NCBI RefSeq assembly: GCF_035818635.1
Contig: NZ_JAYLLH010000015.1
Coordinates: forward strand, 1-47,835
DNA: 47,835 nucleotides
Source: Mesobacterium_A hydrothermale
GTDB taxonomy: Bacteria > Pseudomonadota > Alphaproteobacteria > Rhodobacterales > Rhodobacteraceae
Reading direction: 5' to 3'
The notes under the pieces were generated by a model that saw only the letters and a list, made by a program, of their open reading frames with translations, was not told the DNA's origin and ran no database searches. This document shows, one piece after another, positions 6,684 through 15,588 of this stretch; positions within the stretch are counted from its first letter, which is position 1, and each line of letters begins with the position of its first letter. The translations under genes and the position numbers were made by a program.

Positions 6684-8969
6684 CTACAGGTCGCAGCGCA
6701 CCGTCACGTTGACATCGCCGCGCACAGCCGTCGGCCAGATCAGGTGGACAAGGTTGTTGCCCGGCCCTTCTCCGGTCAGCGTGTAGGGCATGTCGTATTT
6801 GCCCACGTTCGCACTGTTCTTGATCTTGCCCCGTGCAACCACGGCTTCGACGTTCAGCGACCGGCTGTTGAACGGCAACCGGCTGTCGGTATCGACCACC
6901 CAGGTCGTCGCCTCCGAGTTCTGATCATGCGCCACCAGCAGCGGGTTCTTGGCGGCATATTCAATGTTGTGGAACGTGTTGCCGACAAAGTCGATCTTGC
7001 GCATCTTCGTCATGTCGAGATTGGCAAAACTGGTGTCGACCCGTTCGACCCGGTTGATCGTGCCTTGCGTGCAACGAAACGAATTGCCCGACACGTTCAA
7101 CCCGTTGACAAAGTGACCGGTGCCGTAGGGCTTGATCGCCAGAAAGGCGAACCAAGGCGCGGTGTTCGAACACAGGAAAACGTTGCCGGTGATCGTCAGC
7201 CCGGCAAACCCGAAGCCGCCGGTATAATCGGGCTCGGGCTCGCGTTCGTTGGTCCATTCGATGTGGCAATTGTCGATGTAGTTGCCCGAGATGGTCGAGT
7301 TGCACGCCCGCAGCGTCAATACGATCCCCGCTGAGCGCACCCCGTTGGTGGCCGAATCCCCCTGGAAAAAATGGTTGCCCGTGATCATCTGGAACGCCCC
7401 GCTCAGCACCGCGAAGTGGCGGAACTGGGTGGCGCGGTTGTCGCGGATCTTCACGTCGTTGGAATTGGCGGTGATCGCGACGCTCTGACGGTTCTGGGTC
7501 AGATCGCCGTTTTCGGCGCTGATGAACTTGCATCGGTCCACCAGCATCCCCTGACAACCTTCGCCGTGCGAGGTCAGGCCGCGATGACCGGGCCGGTTGA
7601 TGACACTGTCGCGCAAGTGAAAAATGCCGCCATTGGGGGCCAGCAGAATGCCCGATGCCAGCCCGTTGCACTGCAACTCGATATCGGCGATCTCGAAATC
7701 CTGAAGCGAGTCGAAGCCGCTGAAATCCAGCATGAACTTGAACCGGGTGAAGGTGTAGTTCTGCGTGCCGATGGCATCCGACAGCGGCTGCGACAGTGTT
7801 ACCGTCTGCGCGGCCACGTTCTTGTCTTTGACATATATCTCGCGCCCCACACCCGAGGCCTGCACCAACGACCCGATCTGGATATTGGCGACGTTGGCGA
7901 CATTTGTCAGCCGGGTGGAATTGCTGGCCGAATAGCTGGCCTGGCTGGTCACCGTCACCGGCGCCCAGTTTCCGCTGTCCTCGGCCCGCAACTGGCCGTT
8001 GCGCAGCACGCGCCGCTGGGCATAGCTGGTGCGGTTCGGCACCGCCGCCTGCAGGTCGATCGGGCCATGGATCGACACCCGCCGCCCCGACAGATCCAGC
8101 CCTTCATGGTCGGAATTGTTCAGCAACGCCTGGAACGCCTTGCGAAAGGCCAGTTCTTCATTCTTGAACGCATCGATATAGGTCGCCAGTTCGAAATCCT
8201 GCGCCGCGATCAGGATGGCGCTGTCGGGCATCGTCACTGTGCCCTCGAACCGGACATGGTTGTCAAAGGTCACATCCTGGTTCAGCCGATAGGTGCCCTT
8301 GGACACCAGGACCGTGCGGCCGTTGGCGGCCGAGTCGGCGGCATTGAACGCGCCGCTGTCATCGGTCACCCCGTCGCCCACAGCGCCAAAATCGCGCACA
8401 TCGACAATGTCCATCATGTTGCGCAGGAACACGCTGGTGATGTCCTCGATCACGATGTCGTCGATCCGCACGACACCCCCGTTGGCCCCGGTCAGATCCA
8501 GCCCGAAATGGCCGAAATCCGGTTCGCGCCCCCAGAACATGTCAACCCCGGTGCGCTTGCCCGGCCCGATGATCGCGGCGATCTCGACCACCTCGCCATA
8601 GCTGGTCAGCGCCACCGAGGGTCCGACCTCGGCCAGCCCGTTGACATGGCCGCCCCCCGCACGCCCGGCCCAACCGGCAATGCGGACCGAAGGCAGCGCC
8701 CCGGACACCGCCTTGATCCGTGCGCGCACCCGCAGGTAACAGCCCTCCAGCATCGGGGTTTCGACCATGTAGCGTAGCCTTTGCACACTGTCGGTCTTTT
8801 GCAGTTCAAGGCAACCGCCGAAGTCCTGATCGGACGGCACGAAAGCCGCCGTCGCCAGCCCGGCATAGGTGTCCGACCCGGGCGTTCCGTCCTGTCGCGA
8901 CCAGACGGACAGGCCGGCGGAAAACGGTGTGGGCATCAGGACCACGCCATCGGTGATTTCTTTGTTCAT
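6684..8969 (-). CDS. Large right-handed beta-helix protein, pectate-lyase-3/GH28-related
   Basis: A 761-residue protein. Residues about 1-185 look like an N-terminal beta-sandwich region; DVRDFGAVGDGVTDD at 190-204 is the hallmark opening of the pectate lyase 3 superfamily. The rest shows many N/G-rich coils (for example ITGNHFFQGDS, GLTITGNVFLCSN, VSGNSFRC) typical of a right-handed beta helix. There is no signal peptide, so export would need another route, or the protein could be a virion-type spike. The start at 8969 follows AAGGGGA. Related proteins in Rhodobacterales are usually named glycosyl hydrolase family 28-related. A role as a polysaccharide-binding spike or surface lyase is inference. 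Confidence 0.8.
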   Translation of the reverse strand: MNKEITDGVVLMPTPFSAGLSVWSRQDGTPGSDTYAGLATAAFVPSDQDFGGCLELQKTDSVQRLRYMVETPMLEGCYLRVRARIKAVSGALPSVRIAGWAGRAGGGHVNGLAEVGPSVALTSYGEVVEIAAIIGPGKRTGVDMFWGREPDFGHFGLDLTGANGGVVRIDDIVIEDITSVFLRNMMDIVDVRDFGAVGDGVTDDSGAFNAADSAANGRTVLVSKGTYRLNQDVTFDNHVRFEGTVTMPDSAILIAAQDFELATYIDAFKNEELAFRKAFQALLNNSDHEGLDLSGRRVSIHGPIDLQAAVPNRTSYAQRRVLRNGQLRAEDSGNWAPVTVTSQASYSASNSTRLTNVANVANIQIGSLVQASGVGREIYVKDKNVAAQTVTLSQPLSDAIGTQNYTFTRFKFMLDFSGFDSLQDFEIADIELQCNGLASGILLAPNGGIFHLRDSVINRPGHRGLTSHGEGCQGMLVDRCKFISAENGDLTQNRQSVAITANSNDVKIRDNRATQFRHFAVLSGAFQMITGNHFFQGDSATNGVRSAGIVLTLRACNSTISGNYIDNCHIEWTNEREPEPDYTGGFGFAGLTITGNVFLCSNTAPWFAFLAIKPYGTGHFVNGLNVSGNSFRCTQGTINRVERVDTSFANLDMTKMRKIDFVGNTFHNIEYAAKNPLLVAHDQNSEATTWVVDTDSRLPFNSRSLNVEAVVARGKIKNSANVGKYDMPYTLTGEGPGNNLVHLIWPTAVRGDVNVTVRCDL

Positions 8970-9113
8970 CGGTATTCCCCTTTGCGCCAAGGCCGGCCAG
9001 ATCGGCCCAGCCTTCTGGCAAGACACGCGTTTCTTGGGCCAGACCCAGCCGGCCCCTGCGCAAGGAGAGTGAGGAGGATTTGGTTAAGAACCGGTCAGAC
9101 CACCGCGCGGTGG

Positions 9114-9515
9114 TCAGGCGGACAGATCCGGCGCGGGCAACATCTGCACCGCATCTATGCGCCAATCGCCATCGGTCTGGATCATCCGGTAATCCAGGGC
9201 GTGCAACGCGCCGTCGGCATCCTGCACGATCACTTTCTGCCACAGGACACCGTTGATTTCGCGCAACTCGCCAAAGGTGAATGACTTGGGCCGCCAAACC
9301 ATCGGATAGCCTTCGCGCACCATCGAACCAAATCGGTCCGGCGTTCGGAAAAACCCGCGAATCCCGGGGCTTGCATAGGTAAACGCCCGATCGACATCGT
9401 CCGCCAGAAAGGCCTCCATCTGGTTGGAAATCGTCGCCTCGATGCCGGGTGCGGCGCTGTCTTGCGCCCAGACGGGACGGGCAAGAAGCATCAGAACGAT
9501 CAAGATCACGCGCAT
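9114..9515 (-). CDS. DUF4864 domain-containing secreted protein
   Basis: A 133-residue protein with a clear signal peptide (MRVILIVLMLLARPVWAQ, cleavage expected after WAQ or nearby) and a small NTF2-like domain: MEAFLADDVDRAFTYASPGIRGFF, followed by strands ending in DGDWRIDAVQM. This matches the DUF4864 family, common in Rhodobacterales, periplasmic, of unknown function. The ATG at 9515 is preceded by GGAGG, which decides the start. The beta-helix gene follows 144 bases downstream on the same strand. Confidence 0.85.
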   Translation of the reverse strand: MRVILIVLMLLARPVWAQDSAAPGIEATISNQMEAFLADDVDRAFTYASPGIRGFFRTPDRFGSMVREGYPMVWRPKSFTFGELREINGVLWQKVIVQDADGALHALDYRMIQTDGDWRIDAVQMLPAPDLSA

Positions 9516-9588
9516 GGCATATCCTCCGGCTGCATATGCAAAAGATAGCGCGGCACGCCAGACTGTCAAAATCGCGGGATCAGACGAA

Positions 9589-9793
9589 CGAAAACCGGGG
9601 CGCGCACGCCCCGGTTCCCAAAAGCAAGGACACACGGTCCTGGGGAAGCACTCGTTAACTCACCGTGATGCCCGGGCGGTTGGGAAAAGCGGGACGGTGG
9701 GGACCGACCTTTGCAACCCGGGCAGGGCAACGGAAACCTTCGAACGACACCTGGTCGGGGACCGACCATGCGCACGATTTTGTTCACCTCACC
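9589..9793 (-). ncRNA. Candidate structured minus-strand RNA upstream of ettA
   Basis: The 488 bases between the DUF4864 start (9515) and ettA hold no convincing gene. On the minus strand there is a possible -35 TTGACC (9824-9829), then a segment rich in secondary structure, then a 10-bp stem (9593-9602 with 9607-9616) followed by TTTT. Inside are a GGTCGG-TCC-CCGACC hairpin (plus-strand positions 9753-9767), a nested stem-loop (AGGAC/GTCCT inside TTCCC/GGGAA, about 9618-9648), an 8-bp pairing of 9669-9676 with 9717-9724, and GGGGACCGACC twice (plus strand, 9699 and 9757). It matches no RNA class I can name. The -10 is weak and the T-run short, so the ends are uncertain. Confidence 0.4.
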
Positions 9794-10003
9794 TGACGCT
9801 TAAGTGCATCATGCGTCACCATCGGTCAACAGAATTGTTTCGAATTCCGGCAAAATACCCAGTCGCCCCGGTGCATTACCCCACCTCGTGGAAAATGCCG
9901 CGGGCCGGTGACTGCGGTCGCTGTCACCGCCATTTGGGGTTTGCGCACCGACGCTCAGATCAGTATGTCAGCCCAGACAGTCAACACCGCACAGGGAAAG
10001 ACC

Positions 10004-11659
10004 ATGGCTTCTTATCAGTATGTCTATCACATGCAGGGCGTCTCCAAGACCTACCCCGGTGGCAAGAAGTGTTTCGAGAACATCCACCTGTCGTTCCTGC
10101 CCGGCGTCAAGATCGGTGTCGTCGGTGTCAACGGCGCCGGTAAATCGACCCTGATGAAGATCATGGCCGGGATCGACAAGGATTTTACCGGCGAAGCCTG
10201 GGCGGCAGAGGGGGCCAAGGTCGGCTACCTGCCGCAGGAACCGAAGCTGGATGAAACGCTCAATGTCCGGGACAATGTGATGCTGGGCGTGGCCGAGAAA
10301 AAGGCCATCCTCGACAAGTACAACGAACTGGCGATGAACTATTCCGACGAAACCGCCGACGAGATGGCCAAGCTGCAAGACCAGATCGACGCCGAGAACC
10401 TGTGGGACCTCGACAGCCAGATCGACGTCGCGATGGAAGCCCTGCGCTGCCCGCCCGACGACGCCGAAGTCAGCACCCTGTCCGGCGGGGAACGCCGCCG
10501 CGTCGCGCTGTGCAAGCTGCTGCTGGAAGCGCCCGACATGCTGCTTCTGGACGAACCGACCAACCACCTCGACGCCGAAACCATCGCCTGGCTGCAAAAC
10601 CATCTGATCGACTACAAGGGCACGATCCTTGTCGTCACCCACGACCGCTACTTCCTCGATGACATCACCGGCTGGATCCTCGAACTCGACCGGGGTCGCG
10701 GCATCCCCTACGAAGGCAACTATTCCAGCTGGCTGGAACAGAAGGCCAAGCGGCTGGAACAGGAAGCCCGCGAAGACAAGGCCAAGCAAAAGACGCTGGA
10801 ACGCGAACTGGAATGGATGCGGCAAGGCCAAAAGGCGCGTCAGGCCAAATCCAAGGCCCGGATCGCAGCCTACGAGGAAATGGCAGGCCAGTCCGAACGC
10901 GAAAAGGTCGGTCGCGCCCAGATCATCATCCCCAACGGCCCGCGCCTTGGCGGCAAGGTGATCGAGGTCGAGGGCCTGAAAAAGGCCATGGGCGACAAGC
11001 TCTTGATTGAAAACCTCGATTTCGCCCTGCCCCCGGGCGGCATCGTCGGTGTGATCGGCCCGAACGGCGCCGGTAAATCCACTCTGTTCAAGATGCTGAC
11101 CGGCCAGGAACAGCCCGACGAAGGCGCCATCACCTATGGCGATACCGTACAGCTGTCCTATGTCGATCAGTCGCGCGACGACTTGAACGCTGATGACACC
11201 GTGTGGGAGGCCATCACCGGCGGCGCCGAGATCATCCAGTTGGGTGACGCGCAGGTCAACAGCCGTGCCTATTGCTCGTCGTTCAACTTCAAGGGCGGCG
11301 ACCAGCAGAAAAAGGTGGGCCTTCTGTCAGGCGGTGAACGCAACCGCGTGCACATGGCCCGCCTGCTGAAATCCGGCGGCAACGTGCTGCTGCTCGACGA
11401 ACCGACCAACGATCTTGACGTCGAAACCCTGCGCGCCCTGGAAGACGCGCTGGTCGATTTCGCCGGCTGCGCCGTGGTCATCTCGCACGATCGTTTCTTC
11501 CTCGACCGGATTTGTACCCATATCCTGGCCTTCGAGGGCGAGGCGCATGTCGAATGGTTCGAAGGCAACTTCGAAGACTATGAAGAAGACAAGAAACGCC
11601 GCCTGGGTGCCGACGCGCTGGAACCAAAGCGGGTGAAGTTCAAGAAATTCGTGCGCTAA
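10004..11659 (+). CDS. ettA: Energy-dependent translational throttle protein EttA (ABC-F)
   Basis: A cytosolic ABC-F ATPase that binds the ribosomal E site and couples entry into elongation to ATP level in characterised members. At 551 residues it is the usual EttA length. Two ABC cassettes are complete: Walker A GVNGAGKST (41-49) and GPNGAGKST (352-360), each with an LSGGER signature and a LLLDEPTN Walker B. The charged linker between them (EQEAREDKAKQKTLERELEWM) is the ABC-F interdomain arm. There are no membrane segments. The ATG at 10004 follows AGGGAAAG. A strong terminator follows at 11687. Confidence 0.95.
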   Translation: MASYQYVYHMQGVSKTYPGGKKCFENIHLSFLPGVKIGVVGVNGAGKSTLMKIMAGIDKDFTGEAWAAEGAKVGYLPQEPKLDETLNVRDNVMLGVAEKKAILDKYNELAMNYSDETADEMAKLQDQIDAENLWDLDSQIDVAMEALRCPPDDAEVSTLSGGERRRVALCKLLLEAPDMLLLDEPTNHLDAETIAWLQNHLIDYKGTILVVTHDRYFLDDITGWILELDRGRGIPYEGNYSSWLEQKAKRLEQEAREDKAKQKTLERELEWMRQGQKARQAKSKARIAAYEEMAGQSEREKVGRAQIIIPNGPRLGGKVIEVEGLKKAMGDKLLIENLDFALPPGGIVGVIGPNGAGKSTLFKMLTGQEQPDEGAITYGDTVQLSYVDQSRDDLNADDTVWEAITGGAEIIQLGDAQVNSRAYCSSFNFKGGDQQKKVGLLSGGERNRVHMARLLKSGGNVLLLDEPTNDLDVETLRALEDALVDFAGCAVVISHDRFFLDRICTHILAFEGEAHVEWFEGNFEDYEEDKKRRLGADALEPKRVKFKKFVR

Positions 11660-11686
11660 GCGCAGCCGCTGCAACGCAGGACAAGG

Positions 11687-11720
11687 AAAGGCCGGTCCCC
11701 CTTTGGGCACCGGCCTTTTT
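11687..11720 (+). terminator. Intrinsic terminator after ettA, probably bidirectional
   Basis: A perfect 10-bp stem (11687-11696 with 11709-11718) and a 12-base loop run into a T-tract. It lies between the converging ettA and DUF2938 genes, and the A-rich left flank could give some function on the other strand. Confidence 0.82.
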
Positions 11721-11739
11721 CATGGCGCTACGCCCGGGG

Positions 11740-12213
11740 TCACACCACCAGCGCCGTCAGCCACATCCCCAGCGCAAACACCGTGTGCGCGATCAGCCCC
11801 ATTGCCCGGCCCGTCCAGGGGCGCTCGACACGTGACAAGGCCCAGCCCAGCCCCATCCCGGGGTGCAGCAGGAACCAGCCGCCGGCTATCGTGACAATCC
11901 CCCAGATCCAGACCTTCCAGAACACCGGGTCGGAAAACCACCCGATGCCCACGATCAGCGCGAACATCGCGCCATAGATCACGCCCACGCCGTAGTGCAG
12001 CAGCCATCCCAGCGCGACTTCGCCAGTCACCGGCGCGGCCTGGGCGATGTCATCGTGAAACACGCGACCGCGGAACAGGTGCCCCAGCCATCGCCCCGGA
12101 TTGCCCCAGTTCGGCAGCGGCTGTCCGCCCAGCCGGTTCAGAATCACCGCCCAGAGATCCATCGCCAAAGTCCCCCCGGCACCGATCACCGCACCCAACC
12201 AGATCAGAGTCAT
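11740..12213 (-). CDS. DUF2938 family membrane protein
   Basis: A 157-residue inner-membrane protein with about four transmembrane segments (near the N terminus, LGWLLHYGVGVIYGAMFALIVGIGW, VWIWGIVTIAGGWFLL and the C-terminal GLIAHTVFALGMWLTALVV). The conserved GNPGRWLGHLFRG loop and HPGMGLG motif fit DUF2938, whose function is unknown. The start at 12213 is fixed by AGGAGG. It is transcribed away from the cold-shock gene. Confidence 0.82.
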   Translation of the reverse strand: MTLIWLGAVIGAGGTLAMDLWAVILNRLGGQPLPNWGNPGRWLGHLFRGRVFHDDIAQAAPVTGEVALGWLLHYGVGVIYGAMFALIVGIGWFSDPVFWKVWIWGIVTIAGGWFLLHPGMGLGWALSRVERPWTGRAMGLIAHTVFALGMWLTALVV

Positions 12214-12271
12214 TGTGGTCCTCCTGCGCCACGCACCATGGCCGAAAGACTTCAGTTTCGCAAACAGACGC

Positions 12272-12300
12272 TTGCCTCGACTCAGCAAATCTGCGATACG
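12272..12300 (+). promoter_or_regulatory. Possible sigma-70-type promoter of the cold-shock gene
   Basis: TTGCCT (12272-12277), a 17-base spacer and GATACG (12295-12300) lie in the 205-base region between the divergent DUF2938 and csp genes. If used, the leader would be about 110 bases, as is common for cold-shock genes. The match is moderate and only by eye. Confidence 0.3.
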
Positions 12301-12418
12301 GCCCGCGCTACGTTACCACTATCGCCTACCTGTCTCCCTTACGGCTACAGCGCACGATCTTGCTGACTTCGCCGGGCCGCTGCACTTCCGCGAGCGGCAA
12401 AACCAAGGAGATACGGAT

Positions 12419-12625
12419 ATGGCCACTGGCACCGTGAAATGGTTCAACACCACCAAAGGCTTCGGCTTCATCGCACCTGACGAAGGCGGCAAGGACGTTT
12501 TCGTCCACATTTCGGCAGTCGAGCGTTCGGGCCTGACCGGCCTGCAGGACAACCAGAAGGTGACCTACGAGCTGCAAGCCGGCCGTGACGGCCGCGAAAG
12601 CGCCGTGAACCTGGAACTGGCCTGA
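12419..12625 (+). CDS. Cold-shock protein, CspA family
   Basis: A 68-residue single cold-shock domain with both RNA-binding motifs, RNP1 as KGFGFIAP and RNP2 as DVFVHIS, and the usual MATGTVKWFNTTKGFG opening. It is a cytoplasmic RNA chaperone by family. AAGGAG sits ten bases before the ATG. Its leader is long and its stop is followed by a strong hairpin, so it is a single-gene unit. Whether it is cold-induced cannot be seen. Confidence 0.96.
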   Translation: MATGTVKWFNTTKGFGFIAPDEGGKDVFVHISAVERSGLTGLQDNQKVTYELQAGRDGRESAVNLELA

Positions 12626-12662
12626 GCCACCCGCCCGCATCTGCGGGCACAGGATTGAACAC

Positions 12663-12694
12663 ACAGCCGGCGGATCGCTCCGCCGGCTGTTTCC
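12663..12694. terminator. Hairpin terminator between csp and the DUF2892 gene
   Basis: A perfect 12-bp GC-rich stem (12663-12674 with 12679-12690) with TCGC loop, followed by TTCC. It lies exactly between two converging genes. The T-run is short, so it may act with Rho or in both directions. Confidence 0.7.
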
Positions 12695-12696
12695 GT

Positions 12697-12900
12697 TCAG
12701 TTGAACGCGCAGCCGGCCTTGATGCCGAACAGGCGGAAAATGCTGGCTGCCGGGCAGAAACCGGTGATCGACGACTGGATCATGTTGAACCCGATAAAGA
12801 CGGTGAACCACACGAAATAGGGCGACACCCACACGGTCAGCACCACCGACAGCAGCGTCATCACGCCTGCGAACATCATCACGGCACGGTCGAGAGTCAT
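12697..12900 (-). CDS. DUF2892 (YgaP-like) small membrane protein
   Basis: A 67-residue protein of two transmembrane helices (RAVMMFAGVMTLLSVVLTVWV and YFVWFTVFIGFNMIQSSI) followed by the GFCPAASIFRLFGIK tail, the standard DUF2892 pattern also found fused to rhodanese in YgaP. The function is unknown; a role in sulfur or cyanide handling is sometimes proposed for the family. Translation is taken from the ATG at 12900, with AAGGA upstream. It diverges from the sugar-kinase gene. Confidence 0.88.
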   Translation of the reverse strand: MTLDRAVMMFAGVMTLLSVVLTVWVSPYFVWFTVFIGFNMIQSSITGFCPAASIFRLFGIKAGCAFN

Positions 12901-13047
12901 TTTGGCATTCCTTGGTTGCGGGAACACGCCCTCTGCGCGTTCCATTCGAAAACAAGAATATAACACCTTTGCCCCCTTCGCAAATGCGCGCCTTGCCGCT
13001 GGCGCGCCGATCTGCAACTTTCGGGCGTCCGCAACAAAGATGCTGCC

Positions 13048-14001
13048 ATGCCCCGGATTCTGACCGTTACGCTGAACCCCGCGATCGACATTTCGACCAG
13101 CGCCGAGACTGTCCGGCCAGAGGACAAGCTGCGCTGCGCCCCCCCGGTGCTGGATGCAGGTGGCGGCGGCACCAACGTGGCCCGCGCCATTGCGCACCTT
13201 GGCGGACAGGCACAGGCCTTTGTGGCCGTGGCAGGGTTTCATGGGGCGCAATTCGTCGAACTGCTGCGCAATGACGGGGTCGACCCGGTGATTTTCGAAA
13301 CCCACGGGGAAACCCGGCAAAGCCTCGCGGTGATCGACCGCGCGACCGGTCAGCAATACCGGTTCGTCATGCCGGGCCCGGACTGGACGCAGGACACCGC
13401 CGACGCCGCGCTTGATGCAATCGACGCCGCCACGCCCCATGGCGGGGTGGTGGTGCTGTCCGGCAGCCAGCCCCCCGGCGTGCCAGAGGATTTCCCGCCA
13501 CGGCTTGCCGGGCGGGTCGAGGCGCGCAACGCCACGCTCGTACTGGACACCTCTGGCCCGGCCATGCAGGCGCTGATGCAAAGCGGGGCGCTGACGCGCC
13601 ATGTGCTGCGGCTGGACCAGGCAGAAAGCGAGGAACTGGCCGGCAAGCCCCTGAGAACGATGGACGAGCTGGCCTCTTTCGCTCGCCATCTTGTCACCCG
13701 CAACGTCGCCGGAACCGTGATCCTTGCGCTGGGGGCCGAAGGCTCGGTTCTGGCCAATTCGGCAGGCTGCTGGCACGCCGTGACGCCGCCGGTTCCGGTG
13801 CGCAGCAAGGTGGGGGCGGGCGACAGTTTCGTCGGGGCCTTCACGCTGGCCCTGTCACAAGGCCTGCCCCCCGAACAGGCGCTGCGCCACGGCGTTGCCG
13901 CCGCCAGCGCCGCAGTGATGAGCGACGCCACCGACCTCTGCGTCAAGGCCGATGTCGACCGGCTTCTTGACAGTTGCGCCTTGCAACACCTGCCCTGCTG
14001 A
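13048..14001 (+). CDS. pfkB: PfkB-family hexose-phosphate kinase (1-phosphofructokinase type)
   Basis: A cytoplasmic sugar kinase of 317 residues. The N-terminal TLNPAIDIS signature and AGGGGTNVARAIAHLGG belong to the 1-phosphofructokinase/PfkB/LacC group, and VGAGDSFVGAF (D259 as catalytic base) closes the ATP site. It most likely phosphorylates fructose 6-phosphate or fructose 1-phosphate; no PTS genes are near, which favours a PfkB or tagatose-6-phosphate-type role over FruK. It is a stand-alone gene converging on the ClpP-like gene with only six bases between stops. Confidence 0.85.
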   Translation: MPRILTVTLNPAIDISTSAETVRPEDKLRCAPPVLDAGGGGTNVARAIAHLGGQAQAFVAVAGFHGAQFVELLRNDGVDPVIFETHGETRQSLAVIDRATGQQYRFVMPGPDWTQDTADAALDAIDAATPHGGVVVLSGSQPPGVPEDFPPRLAGRVEARNATLVLDTSGPAMQALMQSGALTRHVLRLDQAESEELAGKPLRTMDELASFARHLVTRNVAGTVILALGAEGSVLANSAGCWHAVTPPVPVRSKVGAGDSFVGAFTLALSQGLPPEQALRHGVAAASAAVMSDATDLCVKADVDRLLDSCALQHLPC

Positions 14002-14007
14002 CCCTCG

Positions 14008-15540
14008 TCACTTGTAACACCCAAGGTGCACGCCATTGAAATCGACGCTGCAGGCGATGGTCGAAATCGCGTCCTTTTGCGCCTGCGTCAGCCGGTCAGA
14101 GCTGACCGGCGCCTCGATCCGTACGGTCGCGGCCCGGTTTCCGTACAAAAAGCCCAGCCAGTAGTAACTGCTGCCATTGCTGCGGTCGTCGCCGGTGCGG
14201 ACGAACTTTTCGGGCTTGGTATAGGCATAGCCGACCTCGGTACCGCCGGCCCCGGCCAGCAGCGCATCGAACAGGGCGCGGTTGCCCACCCGTTCGACCA
14301 CCCGCAGGCCCTGCCCTTCGTAGCTGCGGCTGCGGTCGGTTTCGACCGACAGGCGCACCGGCCAGGGTGTGGTGTGCGTCGGCAGGCTCGTCCCCGGCAG
14401 GTCGCCCCGTTCGCGCCGGATCTCGGGCAGCAGCCCGGTCAGGCTGTCCAGCGGCAAGCCCCCGGGCATCAGCACATGGTTCAGCGCCCCGGTGCCCAGT
14501 GACACGAAATTATCCGTCGCCCGCCCGCCGCGATAGCCCAGCGACGACCAGCCGCCATCCACCGGATTCTTGAACGTCAGCAACGGGATGTGCCGGTCCG
14601 ACACGGCCTCCCACCGATAAAGCGCCACGCTTTGCACCGGCGCGCGCGCCCCGGACACCGGCACGCCGCAGCCCGATACGTTCAGCGGGCGATCGTCGGA
14701 CGGCAGCAGGTAAACCTCGGTGCCATCCTCTGCCGTGACCCGGCCCAGATCGGACGGCCCGACGGGATCGGGGTCCGACACCGCCACGCCGTAGTGCAGC
14801 GCGTAAAGCCGGGCACAGACCTGCGCCAGTTGCGCGGTCCAGTCGCCGCCCACCCGCGCGGGCGCAAAATCCGGCAGCCGGGTGCGGGTCGCGAACAGCT
14901 CTGCCGGGGTATCGACCAGGTAAAGCTCTTCCGCGCCCATCCGAATGATCCGGTCCAGCACCAACTTGTCCACGTTGAACCGCGTCAGGTTTTCCACGAT
15001 ATCGGCAATCGACAGGCGCAGCCCGGTCAACAGCGCTTCAAGCTTGCCCCGCTGAATCGCCTGTTCCACCACTGCTGGCGGAAAATAGGGTGAATGGAAC
15101 CCCAGCCGCGCGCCGGGCTCGATGCTGCGGTCGATATAGCGGCCGATGCCGCCAGTGGGCCAGAACGCGGTGCCGCCCAAGAACGCCATCGCGCAGGCCG
15201 ACAGGCATTCGTCACCGCTTTCCACCACCGTCGCCACGATGTCGCGGCGGAACAGGTCGGCCAGCGCCACGCCTTCGGCATAGCTGCCGCCCGGGCTGTT
15301 CAGCGACAGCACGACCGCTGGCCCACCGGTGCCCGCCTCGGTGCAGGCCGGCCCGGCGCAGCGCCCGATATCGGCCCAGACCCGCGCAAATTTTTCAGCG
15401 TCGCCCTTGATGATCGGCCCGTCCAGACGCAAGTGCGGCACCGGGCTTTCCGCGCTGTATCGGTATGACACCAGCCGGATCTCTGCCGCGCCCGCCGCCG
15501 CCGCGCAAAATGCCAGGATCACTGCCAGCAGTCGTGCCAT
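14008..15540 (-). CDS. Periplasmic ClpP-fold protein (COG3904-like)
   Basis: A 510-residue exported protein. A signal peptide is clear (MARLLAVILAFCAAAAGAAE). Residues about 36-200 show a ClpP/crotonase-like domain: LRLDGPIIKGDAEKFARVW, LSLNSPGGSYAEG as oxyanion segment, S114 in ECLSACAMAFLGG as likely nucleophile and H149 in GFHSPY. Two cysteines flank the serine. The C-terminal 300 residues are not recognised and may bind substrate. It lies 48 bases downstream of the ClC transporter gene and is probably co-transcribed. Protease activity is inferred from the fold; the start follows GGGGG. Confidence 0.78.
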   Translation of the reverse strand: MARLLAVILAFCAAAAGAAEIRLVSYRYSAESPVPHLRLDGPIIKGDAEKFARVWADIGRCAGPACTEAGTGGPAVVLSLNSPGGSYAEGVALADLFRRDIVATVVESGDECLSACAMAFLGGTAFWPTGGIGRYIDRSIEPGARLGFHSPYFPPAVVEQAIQRGKLEALLTGLRLSIADIVENLTRFNVDKLVLDRIIRMGAEELYLVDTPAELFATRTRLPDFAPARVGGDWTAQLAQVCARLYALHYGVAVSDPDPVGPSDLGRVTAEDGTEVYLLPSDDRPLNVSGCGVPVSGARAPVQSVALYRWEAVSDRHIPLLTFKNPVDGGWSSLGYRGGRATDNFVSLGTGALNHVLMPGGLPLDSLTGLLPEIRRERGDLPGTSLPTHTTPWPVRLSVETDRSRSYEGQGLRVVERVGNRALFDALLAGAGGTEVGYAYTKPEKFVRTGDDRSNGSSYYWLGFLYGNRAATVRIEAPVSSDRLTQAQKDAISTIACSVDFNGVHLGCYK

Positions 15541-15588
15541 GTGGTTTCCCCCGTCGATGGCACAGCATGGCACGCCCCGGTGGTCAGG

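Noticed and set aside
9828..9848. A tRNA T-arm in the gap before ettA
   Set aside because: GAATT-GTTTCG-AATTC forms a small hairpin with a TTCGAA-like loop, but no acceptor stem, anticodon arm or D-arm fits around it.
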